The position numbers and the translations under genes are program-made. The notes under the pieces are model-generated. The model worked only from the letters and a program-made list of their open reading frames with translations. It had not been told where the DNA came from and searched no databases. DNA of 64,000 nucleotides. Origin: Paenimyroides ummariense. GTDB lineage: Bacteria; Bacteroidota; Bacteroidia; Flavobacteriales; Flavobacteriaceae. Of the stretch, positions 52,693 to 61,273 are shown one piece after another. Each line of letters opens with the position of its first letter. The first letter of the stretch is position 1. Location of the stretch: positions 142,237-206,236 of the forward strand of contig NZ_FOVI01000003.1 in the NCBI RefSeq assembly GCF_900115115.1, read 5' to 3'.

Positions 52693-53646
52693 TTATGGTA
52701 ATAGTACGCTGTCAATTACATGAATTACACCGTTGGTAGCCATTATGTTCATTGAGCCAATGGTCGCAGGCATAGTATTGCCATTTCCTTTAACTGTTGC
52801 CTGGCTTCCTAAAGCTACTGTAATGTTTCCTCCGTTTAAGGTTGTTAAAGTTGCTCCGTCTCTTAAATCAGACGAAAATGCTCTTGTTGCCAAAACGTGA
52901 TAGGTAAGGATGCCGGCTAACATATCTGGATCGGCATTTTGAATTGATGCAATAGTTGGGAACCCCGCATTCATAAACGCCTGATTCGTTGGGGCAAATA
53001 CCGTCATGTTACCTTGTGCAGATAACGCAGCGGCAACATTGGTTGATCCCTGACTTGCACGTAGTACCGCAGCAACAAGAAAAGTCATATTATCATTGCT
53101 TTGTGCCGTTTGCACAATGGTTCCCATCGCCGGCATTAAAACACGTTCTAAATAATGTATAACTCCATTCGATGCAGCAATATCCGCACTTTTAACTTTC
53201 CATCCGTTTACAAAAACACCCCTTGTATCTTTTGTAACATAGATTTTCATACCGTTTACGGTGCTTACTTCGGCATTTGGACCTTCAGGTACGTTGGCAG
53301 CCATAATTTTACCTGAAACAGTGTGGTAAAGTAAAACATCTTTAAGGTCTTCGGCAGACATATTGTTTACCGATTGTTCTGTAAGTCCCGACGCACTAAA
53401 AGCGGCATTGTCTGGTGCAAAAACAGTGAACGGACCTGCGCCGTTTAAAGTTTCAGCCAGTCCGGCTTTTGTTACCGCAGCTTTAAGCATAGAAAAATTA
53501 CTGTTCTCACTTACAACAGCAGCAATTGTTTTCTGTTGTGGGGGCATTACTGCGTTGTCGTCATTGCTACATGCTGTACCAACAGACAATATTGCAACCG
53601 CGGTAAACGCAGCAGCAATTTTTTTTAATGGATTTTTCGTTTTCAT
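52693..53646 (-). CDS. Fasciclin (FAS1)-domain lipoprotein with two repeats
   Basis: The 317-aa lipoprotein has a lipobox (VGTAC, Cys26) and two FAS1 domains (about 40-170 and 180-317). The repeats align: AGPFTVFAPDNAAFSASG and QGNMTVFAPTNQAFMNAG, then YHTVSGKIM and YHVLATRAF, then NGVIHYLERVLMP and NGVIHVIDSVLLP. FAS1 domains mediate adhesion between cells or to a matrix. The protein is in the outer membrane or periplasm. A 277-bp AT-rich gap precedes it. Confidence 0.93.
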   Translation of the reverse strand: MKTKNPLKKIAAAFTAVAILSVGTACSNDDNAVMPPQQKTIAAVVSENSNFSMLKAAVTKAGLAETLNGAGPFTVFAPDNAAFSASGLTEQSVNNMSAEDLKDVLLYHTVSGKIMAANVPEGPNAEVSTVNGMKIYVTKDTRGVFVNGWKVKSADIAASNGVIHYLERVLMPAMGTIVQTAQSNDNMTFLVAAVLRASQGSTNVAAALSAQGNMTVFAPTNQAFMNAGFPTIASIQNADPDMLAGILTYHVLATRAFSSDLRDGATLTTLNGGNITVALGSQATVKGNGNTMPATIGSMNIMATNGVIHVIDSVLLP

Positions 53647-53923
53647 AGTAATTAAATTTTTAATAATTACACATATAATTAATTAGTGTATAAATATACA
53701 ATATTTTTTATTATGTTTATTTTATTTTAATTTTTTTACCATGAAAAGTAAAAATTTATTTTACAAATGCAATCTTACAATATGTTATTTATATATTTTG
53801 CAGTCTATTGACTATGGTTTAACGTATATAGAGTGTAAAATTAATTTTTTAAAAAAAAATAGTTTATAAATACACATAATAAAAATTTTAATACTATCTT
53901 TACCAAAATAAAAACGAGCAGCC

Positions 53924-54022
53924 ATGTATGTATATGTAAAACAAAAACTACCTTATATCATTTTATTGATCGTGAGTCTTGTGTGCCCTGTTATAATATG
54001 GTTGGGTATGAAGTTTATTTAA
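53924..54022 (+). CDS. Microprotein, 32 aa, single membrane span
   Basis: ATG 53924 opens a 32-residue frame with a basic start (MYVYVKQKLPY) and a hydrophobic segment (IILLIVSLVCPVIIWLGM). A TATCTTTA element near 53896 resembles the -7 consensus. It would be a small membrane peptide. Moderate support only. Confidence 0.4.
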   Translation: MYVYVKQKLPYIILLIVSLVCPVIIWLGMKFI

Positions 54023-54105
54023 ATGGTAGATTGTATATTTAAGAATCAATCTAGAAATATTTTTAGTAAAAGTTTTATTTTAATTGAACCGCACTGAAAC
54101 TTAAA

Positions 54106-54663
54106 CTATCTTTTTCTCAAGTTTACTAATTCGGTTTGTACTTCTTTGTAAACCTTTTCATATAACTGTTTATCGCCCTTTGTTGCTACTTTTAAAATCG
54201 TCATGCACTCTTTCAGAAACCGTGGAGCAAAATGCGGGTCTGCTGCGGTTATTTCCTTACAATTGTCTAAAATATCCGCATATTTTATTGTTTGGGCGTC
54301 AGCACTTGTTTGTTCAATACGTAGGGTTTCTTTTTCTTTGCGTTGTTTACGGTTTAAGTGTGGGTACACTTCTTTTGTATAAACATCAGTAAGTTCTACT
54401 ACCAGCTTCAAGGTCTGGTCTGCAACATTTTTATCCATTAATGTTTCTAAAAAAGATAAAAGTTGTTCTTCGGTAACCGACGTATCTTCCAAAACGTCGT
54501 GAAGTAGGGCAGCAGCCAATATTTGTATCTTATCAGTATACGCCGAACAGGTTTTCATAACCCGTATGGGATGCACAATATAACGTTCATCGCTGTACTT
54601 ACGCATTTGTTAACCATGGGCATTATCTGCAAATTCTTGAATTTTGTTAAGGATTTGATCCAT
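54106..54663 (-). pseudogene. Small alarmone hydrolase (HD domain), split by an in-frame stop
   Basis: The open frame at 54606 encodes 166 residues of an HD-domain protein with RKYSDERYIVHPIRVM, LLHDVLED (metal HD) and KYADILDNCKEI, as in RelA/SpoT hydrolase-only (SAH/Mesh1-type) enzymes that degrade (p)ppGpp. Upstream in the same frame, from ATG 54663, lie seventeen codons encoding MDQILNKIQEFADNAHG, then a TAA (54612-54610), then QM. The spliced reading AHG-x-QMRKY matches the family, whose first metal-ligand His lies in the AH segment, so the stop removes an essential residue from the surviving frame. Confidence 0.7.
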
Positions 54664-54690
54664 ATTGATTGAATATTAAAGAATAAATAA

Positions 54691-54720
54691 AAAAAGCGGA
54701 TGCACTAGACCCGCTTAAAA
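54691..54720 (-). terminator. Terminator of the 52-aa gene
   Basis: AAGCGG (54694-54699) and CCGCTT (54711-54716) form a 6-bp stem followed, on the minus strand, by a T run. Confidence 0.55.
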
Positions 54721-54731
54721 TTTGAAAAACT

Positions 54732-54890
54732 TTACTTTTTGTTTTTCGTTTCTTTTTCGTTCGATGTAACATCGTCACCTTTTACCTTTTGTTCTTCATG
54801 CACCCGGCTATCTAAATTATGTTTATTTTCGGGTCTGTTATCCTGATGTTTCTTAACAGGATCGGTGTTGTTTTTCTGTTGATTTTTCAT
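54732..54890 (-). CDS. Small hydrophilic disordered protein, 52 aa
   Basis: The frame from ATG 54890 encodes 52 residues rich in K, E, N and D (MKNQQKNNTDPVKKHQD...ETKNKK), probably unstructured. It has a terminator 12 bp after its stop and no overlapping gene. It resembles small stress-related hydrophilic proteins of flavobacteria, but this is inference. Confidence 0.55.
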   Translation of the reverse strand: MKNQQKNNTDPVKKHQDNRPENKHNLDSRVHEEQKVKGDDVTSNEKETKNKK

Positions 54891-55429
54891 AGCATAAAAT
54901 TTAAATTAAACATTTAATCCTTCTTAAATTTACGAGATTTAGGTTTTATCTTTCCATTGAATTTTTTTAAAAATTTGTATGTGATGGAAGTGTCATATAT
55001 AAATGTTTTTATAATAAGAAGAATTAAAAAACACACTCATTAAGTCGACCAAAGCAATGAGTGTGTAAAATTCTGTTATTCAAAACTGATGATGTAAATC
55101 CAATAGTTGTGCCGAGGTACTTTACCAAAGGTTTTTTTTTACTAATACTGTTGTTATAACTGGATAGTTATTGTTGCATATAAAATCATAAAGATATTTG
55201 CTGATTTTCAATCGTTTAAAAGTTCTACATTTTGTGAAATTTTTCACATATTTAAAGAATATATTACACCTGTCAGAATTTATCAAAAGATGAAACATCT
55301 TTTCAAAAGTCTGATTTACAGCATAGAATTTAAAACATTTCATCTGTATGCTGAATCACCTGAATTTATTGTAAGGATATATACGCATGGTTTATAATTT
55401 GCTGTTTCGTATATGATAAATAAGGAAAC
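54891..55429. other. Intergenic stretch with a minus-strand terminator
   Basis: About 540 bp. ACACACTCATT and AATGAGTGTGT (55031-55066) form an 11-bp stem that, on the minus strand, is followed by T; it would end a transcript from upstream in this gap. A 73-codon minus-strand frame at 55122-55343 lies there but has no coding features I trust (see rejected). Confidence 0.45.
55025..55067 (-). terminator. Strong hairpin, minus-strand terminator
   Basis: The 11-bp perfect stem has a 14-nt loop and, on the minus strand, a run of six T. Confidence 0.6.
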
Positions 55430-56383
55430 ATGGAAAAAAAGACTTTTTTTAAAGCAGCCTTCTCAATTCTTAAAGAAACAGTGAATACTTTTATGGATAA
55501 TAGAGGATTAAAGCTCAGTGCTTCGCTGGCATATTATACTTTGTTTTCAATGGCACCGCTGCTGCTGTTGGTAATTTCATTAGCAGGGGCTTTTTTTGGA
55601 AGGGAAGCAATTGAAGGCAGTGTTTTTGGAGAATTAAACGGACTGGTTGGAAATGAAGCCGCTGCTCAAATACAGCAGATCATTAAAAATATGGAACTCT
55701 CGGGTAGTACCACTTTGTCTTTGGTAATAGGGGCTGTAAGTTTAATCGTAGGAGCTACTACAGTCTTCGGGGATATTCAAGATTCCGTAAATAAAATATG
55801 GAGTGTAAAGGCGAAGCCAGAGAAAGGATGGCTAAAATTACTTAAAGACCGCTTGTTATCGGGCTCAATAATAATCGGTCTTGGCTTTTTGCTCATAGTT
55901 GCATTGGTTGTTAACGGAGCTGTTTCAGCTTTTGATTACCTGCTTAAAGAGTGGCTGCCTGATTTTTCGGTAATACTTTTAACACTGCTTACAGCCGTAG
56001 TAAATTTTCTTGTACTTACACTTCTATTCGGTGTAATTTACAAAGTTTTGCCCGATGCTAAAATAAAATGGCGCGATGTAAGGGCAGGTGCTTTCTTTAC
56101 GGCGGCTCTGTTTATGCTGGGCAGATACATAATAGGTCTATATATTGATAAAGCCGACGTAGGATCACCTTACGGTGCTGCAGGTTCGCTTATCATCATA
56201 CTAATATGGGTTTACTATTCTGCTGCAATTCTGTACATAAGTACATCGTTCACCAAAGTATATGCTGCTGCAAAAGGTGAAAACATTAAACCGTCTGAAC
56301 ATGCGGTATATGTGGAAGAAAAAGAAGTGGAAAGCGATAATGAATCGGTACTGAAAGATGTCGACCAGCAGAAAGAATTATAA
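55430..56383 (+). CDS. YihY/BrkB-family membrane protein
   Basis: The 317-aa protein has six membrane spans and the family signatures: LSASLAYYTLFSMAPLLLLVIS, FGDIQDSVNKIWSVKAKP, YKVLPDAKIKWRDVRAGAFFTAALF and YGAAGSLIIILIWVYYSA. Its function is not established (not RNase BN, a former name). The last 35 residues are acidic and disordered. Monocistronic. Confidence 0.92.
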   Translation: MEKKTFFKAAFSILKETVNTFMDNRGLKLSASLAYYTLFSMAPLLLLVISLAGAFFGREAIEGSVFGELNGLVGNEAAAQIQQIIKNMELSGSTTLSLVIGAVSLIVGATTVFGDIQDSVNKIWSVKAKPEKGWLKLLKDRLLSGSIIIGLGFLLIVALVVNGAVSAFDYLLKEWLPDFSVILLTLLTAVVNFLVLTLLFGVIYKVLPDAKIKWRDVRAGAFFTAALFMLGRYIIGLYIDKADVGSPYGAAGSLIIILIWVYYSAAILYISTSFTKVYAAAKGENIKPSEHAVYVEEKEVESDNESVLKDVDQQKEL

Positions 56384-56429
56384 AAATATCATCATATACT
56401 GATGGTTACATGAGTAATATATGCTTAAA

Positions 56430-57929
56430 TCAGTTGGTCATTATACGGTCGGTTAATAGACTGCGTAAAGTTAAAGGCAAGTGTTCTGCAAGTATAGATG
56501 CCGGAGTTACCTCGTATCGTTCAGCCAGTTCATCTCCTGCTTTTCCGTGTACAAAGCATCCTATCACAGCCGCGTTAAAAGCAGAATAGCCCCGGGCTAA
56601 AAAGGCGCTGATACATCCTGTAAGTATGTCTCCCATCCCTCCTTGTGCCATTGCCGGATTTCCTGTAGAGTTGATAAATACCTTACCTACTTCGTTAATA
56701 ATGTAGGTATATTGGTTTTTAAGTACAATGACACATTGTAGTTCTTTCGCTTGTATTCTGGCTGTCTGTATACGGTTGTACCAGCATGTATGGGCACCAA
56801 ATAAACGGTCAAATTCCTTTACATGAGGTGTCAGTACTGCGGGGTGCAAAATATATTGTTTCAGCAGATCTGTTGTAAGCATGTTCAAGGCGTCGGCATC
56901 TAAAACCATCGGACGTTTTTGCTGTAGTAAAAACAAGAGCTGATCCCGTTGTTCGGTATTGCTACCCATTCCCGGACCAATGGCAACAGATTGATACTTT
57001 GAGTAATCTAAAATCTTGAGATCCTCTTTATTTGCGGTCATTAGTTCGGGCTGGTAAACGTTTACATAAGGAAAATAAGCACTTTCTGTAAGTAATGTCA
57101 CCAGTCCAACACCCGAAAATAAAGCTGCTTTAGCTGTAAGCAGTGCAGCACCTTTGGTTTGTGCATTTCCAGAAATAATAAGTGCATGACCATATGTGCC
57201 TTTATGTGTGAATGCTTTGCGTTTGTGTAATAATCCCTGCACCGTTTGTTGGTCTGTCCAGTAATAATCTGTAGGTATTGCCAAAAGGTAGTTTTCATCA
57301 AGTCCGATAGATGTAAATTTGAATGACTTGGTAGCTACTGTTGATTCCGGTAGTGTAAATAGAAGTTTAGGTCTTTGAAAGCAAATTGTCAGATCTGCTT
57401 TTATTCCACAGTAATCTTCAAAAGTAAATCGGTCCGTACTACAACCCGAAGGAATATCTACTGAAACTGTATAATTAGAGTTTTGGTTTATATGTTCAAA
57501 ACTGGTTTTTAAAAAGTTGCTTAAATCCCTATTTAAACCCGACCCTAAAACGGCGTCAATCACAACATCAAAGTTCTGTGGTAGCTGTTCCGGAGTGCTT
57601 ACGGTTTCAAACGATATTTTTAGTGCAACGAGTCTTTCTTTGTTTATTCTGAAATCTTCTGATTCGGTTGTAAAACCATTCATGCAGATCACCTTAATGT
57701 TATGGTAACCTTTCATCCGTAATAAGCGTGCAATTGCCAAACCGTCACCGCCGTTGTTTCCTGTTCCGGCAATTACTGTGATATGTCTTTGCGGAGAAAT
57801 ATGGTTTACAAAAATTTCAGTAAAAGCATTGGCGGCCTGCTCCATAAGATCAATGGTAGAAAGTTCGGAATGTTCGCAGGTATAGGCATCTGCCTTACGC
57901 ATTTCTTCAGCTGTTATAAGGTTCAGCAT
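56430..57929 (-). CDS. nnrDE: Bifunctional NAD(P)HX repair enzyme (epimerase/dehydratase)
   Basis: The 499-aa fusion repairs hydrated NAD(P)H. Residues 1-215 form the NAD(P)HX epimerase (YjeF-N) with ITVIAGTGNNGGDGLAIARLL and VIDAVLGSGLNRD; residues 225-499 form the ADP-dependent (S)-NAD(P)HX dehydratase (YjeF-C/carbohydrate-kinase-like) with VAIGPGMGSN, VLDADALN, LTPHVKEFDRL and GNPAMAQGGMGDILTG. Cytoplasmic; length and layout are normal. Confidence 0.95.
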   Translation of the reverse strand: MLNLITAEEMRKADAYTCEHSELSTIDLMEQAANAFTEIFVNHISPQRHITVIAGTGNNGGDGLAIARLLRMKGYHNIKVICMNGFTTESEDFRINKERLVALKISFETVSTPEQLPQNFDVVIDAVLGSGLNRDLSNFLKTSFEHINQNSNYTVSVDIPSGCSTDRFTFEDYCGIKADLTICFQRPKLLFTLPESTVATKSFKFTSIGLDENYLLAIPTDYYWTDQQTVQGLLHKRKAFTHKGTYGHALIISGNAQTKGAALLTAKAALFSGVGLVTLLTESAYFPYVNVYQPELMTANKEDLKILDYSKYQSVAIGPGMGSNTEQRDQLLFLLQQKRPMVLDADALNMLTTDLLKQYILHPAVLTPHVKEFDRLFGAHTCWYNRIQTARIQAKELQCVIVLKNQYTYIINEVGKVFINSTGNPAMAQGGMGDILTGCISAFLARGYSAFNAAVIGCFVHGKAGDELAERYEVTPASILAEHLPLTLRSLLTDRIMTN

Positions 57930-58190
57930 ATTTCAGGTTATATCAATTTTAAATTTTTTTGCAATCACTTCTTTACATTATTTCCTTATAAGATAATTCC
58001 TTAAACATTTTAAAAGGTTTTTAATAATGTTCTCTTTTATCTAATGTACATAATAATTAATGTTAAAGCAACATAGATACTTATTTGTGTTAACACCGCT
58101 GGACATTCTCTAACAATTTACAGTTAAAATGCTGTATTATCTTATTTGTACTGTATACAATACTGCATAACAGTGTTTTCGTACTAACCG
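57930..58190. other. Intergenic gap without a gene
   Basis: It has no gene; AT rich. A segment GTTAACACCGCTGGACA (58088-58104) resembles TTTTAACACTGCTGGCAGG at 42870-42888, which may be chance. Confidence 0.35.
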
Positions 58191-58727
58191 TTAAAATTTG
58201 TTTTCAGTCACCTCATATTTTAATAGCGAAATATAAGGATCACCCTCCAGATTAAGTTCCATAGCAAAAGCAGGCTCCGTCTTAAATCCTTTATTTTTAA
58301 GATTAATTATACGTTGTCTGAATGCTTCTCCGTACTGTTGTAAAAGATTGTATTCAATTATCATATGTCTGTATCCTAGTTGCTGTTTTGTAGGTATATT
58401 TTGTCCGAAAATTTCAATTTTGAATTCATCCGCTTGAAAGCTGGCTGCAATAGATAAAATTTCGCCGTTAATTATTTCCTTTATTGTAAAGTTTGGTTCA
58501 TTTCCAAAGGAGTTTTTAACCGATTCTACAAATTTTTCACGGTTGTAGAAACAACAAATTATGTCCAAGTCGCTTGAGGCTATATCAATTTTAAGCGGAA
58601 TTGTTCCTACTAGTATAGGTTCATACTTTTCTAATTTTATGAAGATTTTTTTTAAGTTAAGTATATCATATGCCTGTATTTGTCTGTAGGCACTATTTTT
58701 CAGATATTCTATTGTGTCAAAATTCAT
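58191..58727 (-). CDS. DUF4269 nucleotidyltransferase-like protein
   Basis: The 178-aa protein matches DUF4269, a nucleotidyltransferase-like fold: LVGTIPLKIDIASSDLDIICCFYNR carries the Asp-x-Asp pattern (about 45-60), and the C-terminal half has TKQQLGYRHMIIEYNLLQQYG. It has no signal peptide. Neither substrate nor role is known. It is separated by 193 bp from the XRE gene upstream. Confidence 0.82.
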   Translation of the reverse strand: MNFDTIEYLKNSAYRQIQAYDILNLKKIFIKLEKYEPILVGTIPLKIDIASSDLDIICCFYNREKFVESVKNSFGNEPNFTIKEIINGEILSIAASFQADEFKIEIFGQNIPTKQQLGYRHMIIEYNLLQQYGEAFRQRIINLKNKGFKTEPAFAMELNLEGDPYISLLKYEVTENKF

Positions 58728-58920
58728 AGTATGTATTACTGTTTGGTTCTGCTTAGTATTCTGTTATCTAAGTTTCTTGATATGTTCGTGGTTAATTATA
58801 TTCTATTATTGTTACAAGTAATTATTTGCCAGAAAATATAATTGCTTGGACATACAAATTGTAATATCGTACTGTAGATCGTAGATAGCAAATTAGCAAA
58901 TTGTGCCTGATAAATAGGGC

Positions 58921-59250
58921 TTAATTTTTTGCTTGCTTAGCTAAAAGCTTGTTCAACGTATTACACTGTTGCTTTAGTAACGCAATTGTTTCTTCATAAT
59001 GGCGGTATATTGTTATGTTGTTAGGGTCAGGTATAATCATATCTTCATCAAACAGGTAAAAAAGTAGTTGGGGCATAGTAAGATCAAAGACCGTTGCAAG
59101 GTCACGCAGGCGTTCTATATTCAAACTTGTTTTACCAGCTTCTATTTTAGAATAAGCCCTTAACGAAATACCCAGCTTGTCGGCAAGAATCTGTTGGGTA
59201 AGTTGTTTTTCTCTACGTAATCTTTTTAAGGTAACTTTTATCTTTTGCAT
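58921..59250 (-). CDS. XRE-family transcriptional regulator
   Basis: The 109-aa protein has a helix-turn-helix at residues 5-60: LKRLRREKQLTQQILADKLGIS-LRAYSKIEAGKTSLNIERL, with the Q in the recognition helix position and the usual downstream acidic residues. The C-terminal half is helical and short. It is likely a DNA-binding regulator for this accessory region; no operator was found. A 450-bp non-coding gap lies upstream of its start. Confidence 0.85.
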   Translation of the reverse strand: MQKIKVTLKRLRREKQLTQQILADKLGISLRAYSKIEAGKTSLNIERLRDLATVFDLTMPQLLFYLFDEDMIIPDPNNITIYRHYEETIALLKQQCNTLNKLLAKQAKN

Positions 59251-59658
59251 ATTATAGTAGACTTAAATCTATTTAGGTAAAGGTACATCATTCTGTACTA
59301 TTTGGAAAAATTATAATACGTATCCTAACTTTAATTAGTTATAGGATAGGGTGTCACTCAGCGCTTTTATTATACTGCAACGATAAAATCTTAGTTATAA
59401 GTTGTATTTAACTTCGTTTAGGTATTATTTCAGATATGAATTTGTAACTGTACAATAAAGTTTGGGCGTAAAAGAAGGGAAAAACCTACAGTATCAATTA
59501 TTAATAACGAAAATGTCAAAGCCAAATATTTCTAAAACCACAATATATATCAATTCAATATATCGTATAAAAACACCCATCATCCCACATCAAGTACCTA
59601 GCTTCTAATCAGTTCAACAAATCAACAAATCAACGATTCATCCATTAAAAAACAAACC
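59251..59658. other. Intergenic stretch at the edge of the phage-like module
   Basis: About 410 bp without a gene. It contains a repetitive AATCAGTTCAACAAATCAAC piece near 59617-59636 that resembles CGATTCATCAGTTCAACAA at 62210-62228. The two near-copies bracket the four-gene operon at 59702-61273. Confidence 0.45.
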
Positions 59659-59696
59659 AAAAAAAGAGACTGCCTCATGCAAGACAATCCCTTTTC
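59659..59696 (-). terminator. Terminator of the four-gene operon
   Basis: AAAAAGAGACTGCCT and AGACAATCCCTTTT pair with G-U pairs, and the minus strand has a T run. Confidence 0.6.
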
Positions 59697-59701
59697 AATT
59701 A

Positions 59702-59878
59702 TTAATCCTTTTTCTTACGCAGCCATTTGGCTGCTACCGCCAGCAGTCTGCCAAAAAGGTAGCTCGTCAGCGTACCTATGACAGCCAGTAAAACCGTCTT
59801 AATTACATCGGCCTGTAAAAGGCTGTACGAACACGAAAGCAGCATTCCACCTATAAACCAGTTTCTGCCTTCAGCCAT
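59702..59878 (-). CDS. Small two-span membrane protein, holin-like
   Basis: The 58-aa protein starts at the ATG at 59878, overlapping the upstream gene by 8 bp; longer versions would overlap it further. It has two hydrophobic segments (about 7-22 and 25-50; GGMLLSCSYSLLQA and VIKTVLLAVIGTLTSYLFGRLLAVAA) and a basic tail (KWLRKKKD), as in class II holins. Holin function is an inference from size, spans and position after DUF5675; no family match is claimed. Confidence 0.55.
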   Translation of the reverse strand: MAEGRNWFIGGMLLSCSYSLLQADVIKTVLLAVIGTLTSYLFGRLLAVAAKWLRKKKD

Positions 59879-60116
59879 TGTCTTCTTTTTTAACTGCAGC
59901 TTTTGCATCGTCAACAGTGATCTGCGATACTGCAGACAATACGCCTCCGGCAACTGCCAGATAACCCGCAATGTTTACCACTGCTACCGGTAATCCTATC
60001 GGCGCGGTTAAAATAGTTCCTGCCACGGCTGCCAGTACAAGTCCTACCGTACGTAGGGTTTTAAAGAATTTCGGAGTCGGTGCCATGGCACGATCCATTA
60101 CATTATTGTTTTTCAT
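59871..60116 (-). CDS. Small membrane protein, 81 aa
   Basis: It has two hydrophobic segments (about 24-43 and 46-66; VGLVLAAVAGTILTAPIGLP and VAVVNIAGYLAVAGGVLSAV) and an acidic end (VDDAKAAVKKEDNG). It overlaps the preceding DUF5675 gene by 14 bp and the following 58-aa gene by 8 bp, so all are coupled. No family is recognised. In phage lysis cassettes two small membrane proteins next to a lytic enzyme are usual. Confidence 0.6.
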   Translation of the reverse strand: MKNNNVMDRAMAPTPKFFKTLRTVGLVLAAVAGTILTAPIGLPVAVVNIAGYLAVAGGVLSAVSQITVDDAKAAVKKEDNG

Positions 60117-60516
60117 TTTCTGAAGTATTAGAGGTTATACATAATTTAATTTGTCTGTTTATACGGTACGGTTCCAATGCATTCGTCAGTTTCTGCATTG
60201 TCTTGCGCGATTCCGTTCCTTTTCCTTCGGCTGTGAATTGTGTTACTGGTGCAATGCAGCCCTGTAGTTCTTTCTGTGCATCGTTCGCTGGGTGTATCAG
60301 TATACAGTTGCGGTTCGGAACATCAAGCAATACAAAATACCATTTGAATTTTTCAGAATATCTTTTTCTCAAAACATAAATTCCTTCGGGTACACACGAG
60401 ATACGTTTCTTGTTATCTTGCCACGGCAGCTCAATGGTATAGGCAATATGCTTTCCGTTTAGGGTAAGTTCGCCGTGCACCGCCGTTGCAAGATAAATAC
60501 GTTTAAGCATCAGCAT
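60103..60516 (-). CDS. DUF5675 protein, possible wall-acting enzyme
   Basis: The 137-aa protein matches DUF5675: GELTLNGKHIAYTIELPWQDN, SCVPEGIYVL, and CILIHPANDAQKELQGCIAPV. The His in IHPAND and the Cys in LQGCI stand in the same order as the HGT...GCI pair of L,D-transpeptidases, which suggests, without proof, peptide-bond activity in the wall. It has no signal peptide, as is common for phage endolysins that use a holin. One base separates it from the 251-aa gene upstream. Confidence 0.72.
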   Translation of the reverse strand: MLMLKRIYLATAVHGELTLNGKHIAYTIELPWQDNKKRISCVPEGIYVLRKRYSEKFKWYFVLLDVPNRNCILIHPANDAQKELQGCIAPVTQFTAEGKGTESRKTMQKLTNALEPYRINRQIKLCITSNTSENEKQ

Positions 60517-60517
60517 A

Positions 60518-61273
60518 TTACTGCTTGTTAAGGTTAACCACCGCCAGTGCGTTAAACGAACCGTTGTTCAGCATGTAAAACACACCGTTTATTTCTTGGT
60601 AAAATTCCACACCCAAAAGCAGTACCAATGGCAGTTCGCTTGCTGCTGTAAGTTCCAGGTCAAGTGTTAAGGCTGGCATTGTATCGCTGTTCCACGGAAT
60701 TTCTGCGGTTCCTGTGTAAACCGTTAAAGAGTTTCCCGCTTGGAAATCTACTTCAGAGGCACCTGCAACAATCTTAAAGTGCGTTGTTCCTGCCGGTGCA
60801 CTGATCATTTGTTCGGGAACCAGTTCCGGCAATTCCACACTCACATCCCCAGACGCACGATCAATAGAAGCGTTGTAAGGCACGTAAAGCGTATTGCTTA
60901 AAAGTCCGTTACTATTGAACTCAAATCCTCGCAACAGTTCAAAATTCCCTTCAATCGGGGTACGCTCCCCACGGGCATTAACCGTATCGGTTTTAATAAT
61001 CGTCATCAAATCCTTAACCAGTCTGCTTACCACCCGCTTGTCCGACGTATTGTTCAACATAGGTCTAAAAGCGCTGCGCAGGTACTTTCCGTAGGTGCCG
61101 GCTCTTCCAAATTCACTTCCGTTTTCACGTGTCCTTTTAAATGCAGGATCCTTCGCCATACGCTTTTTGTCTATCCCACCTTTTTCGCGCGCTAAATGTC
61201 CGTCTTTGGTCTTGTAAAAGGTCACACCACCCAGGGTCCCCTTAATTTTAAAAATGCCGTCTTGTGAAGCCAT
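60518..61273 (-). CDS. Conserved hypothetical protein, 251 aa, first gene of the module
   Basis: The protein begins with a basic stretch (KIKGTLGGVTFYKTKDGHLAREKGGIDKKRM) and then a helical segment with AFKRTRENGSEFGRAG; the last half is beta-rich, resembling immunoglobulin-like or tail-adaptor folds. The gene is the first in the operon 61273-59702. Similar proteins are found in Bacteroidota, but I know no function. A virion-associated or cell-surface role is speculation. Confidence 0.65.
   Translation of the reverse strand: MASQDGIFKIKGTLGGVTFYKTKDGHLAREKGGIDKKRMAKDPAFKRTRENGSEFGRAGTYGKYLRSAFRPMLNNTSDKRVVSRLVKDLMTIIKTDTVNARGERTPIEGNFELLRGFEFNSNGLLSNTLYVPYNASIDRASGDVSVELPELVPEQMISAPAGTTHFKIVAGASEVDFQAGNSLTVYTGTAEIPWNSDTMPALTLDLELTAASELPLVLLLGVEFYQEINGVFYMLNNGSFNALAVVNLNKQ

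Noticed and set aside
55122..55343. 73-codon minus-strand frame that could be extended across a nine-T run by a one-base frameshift
   Set aside because: The translation is rich in K, F, N and C with no motif, as expected for AT-rich non-coding sequence, and the run of T makes a frameshift easy to imagine. I keep only the nearby terminator.
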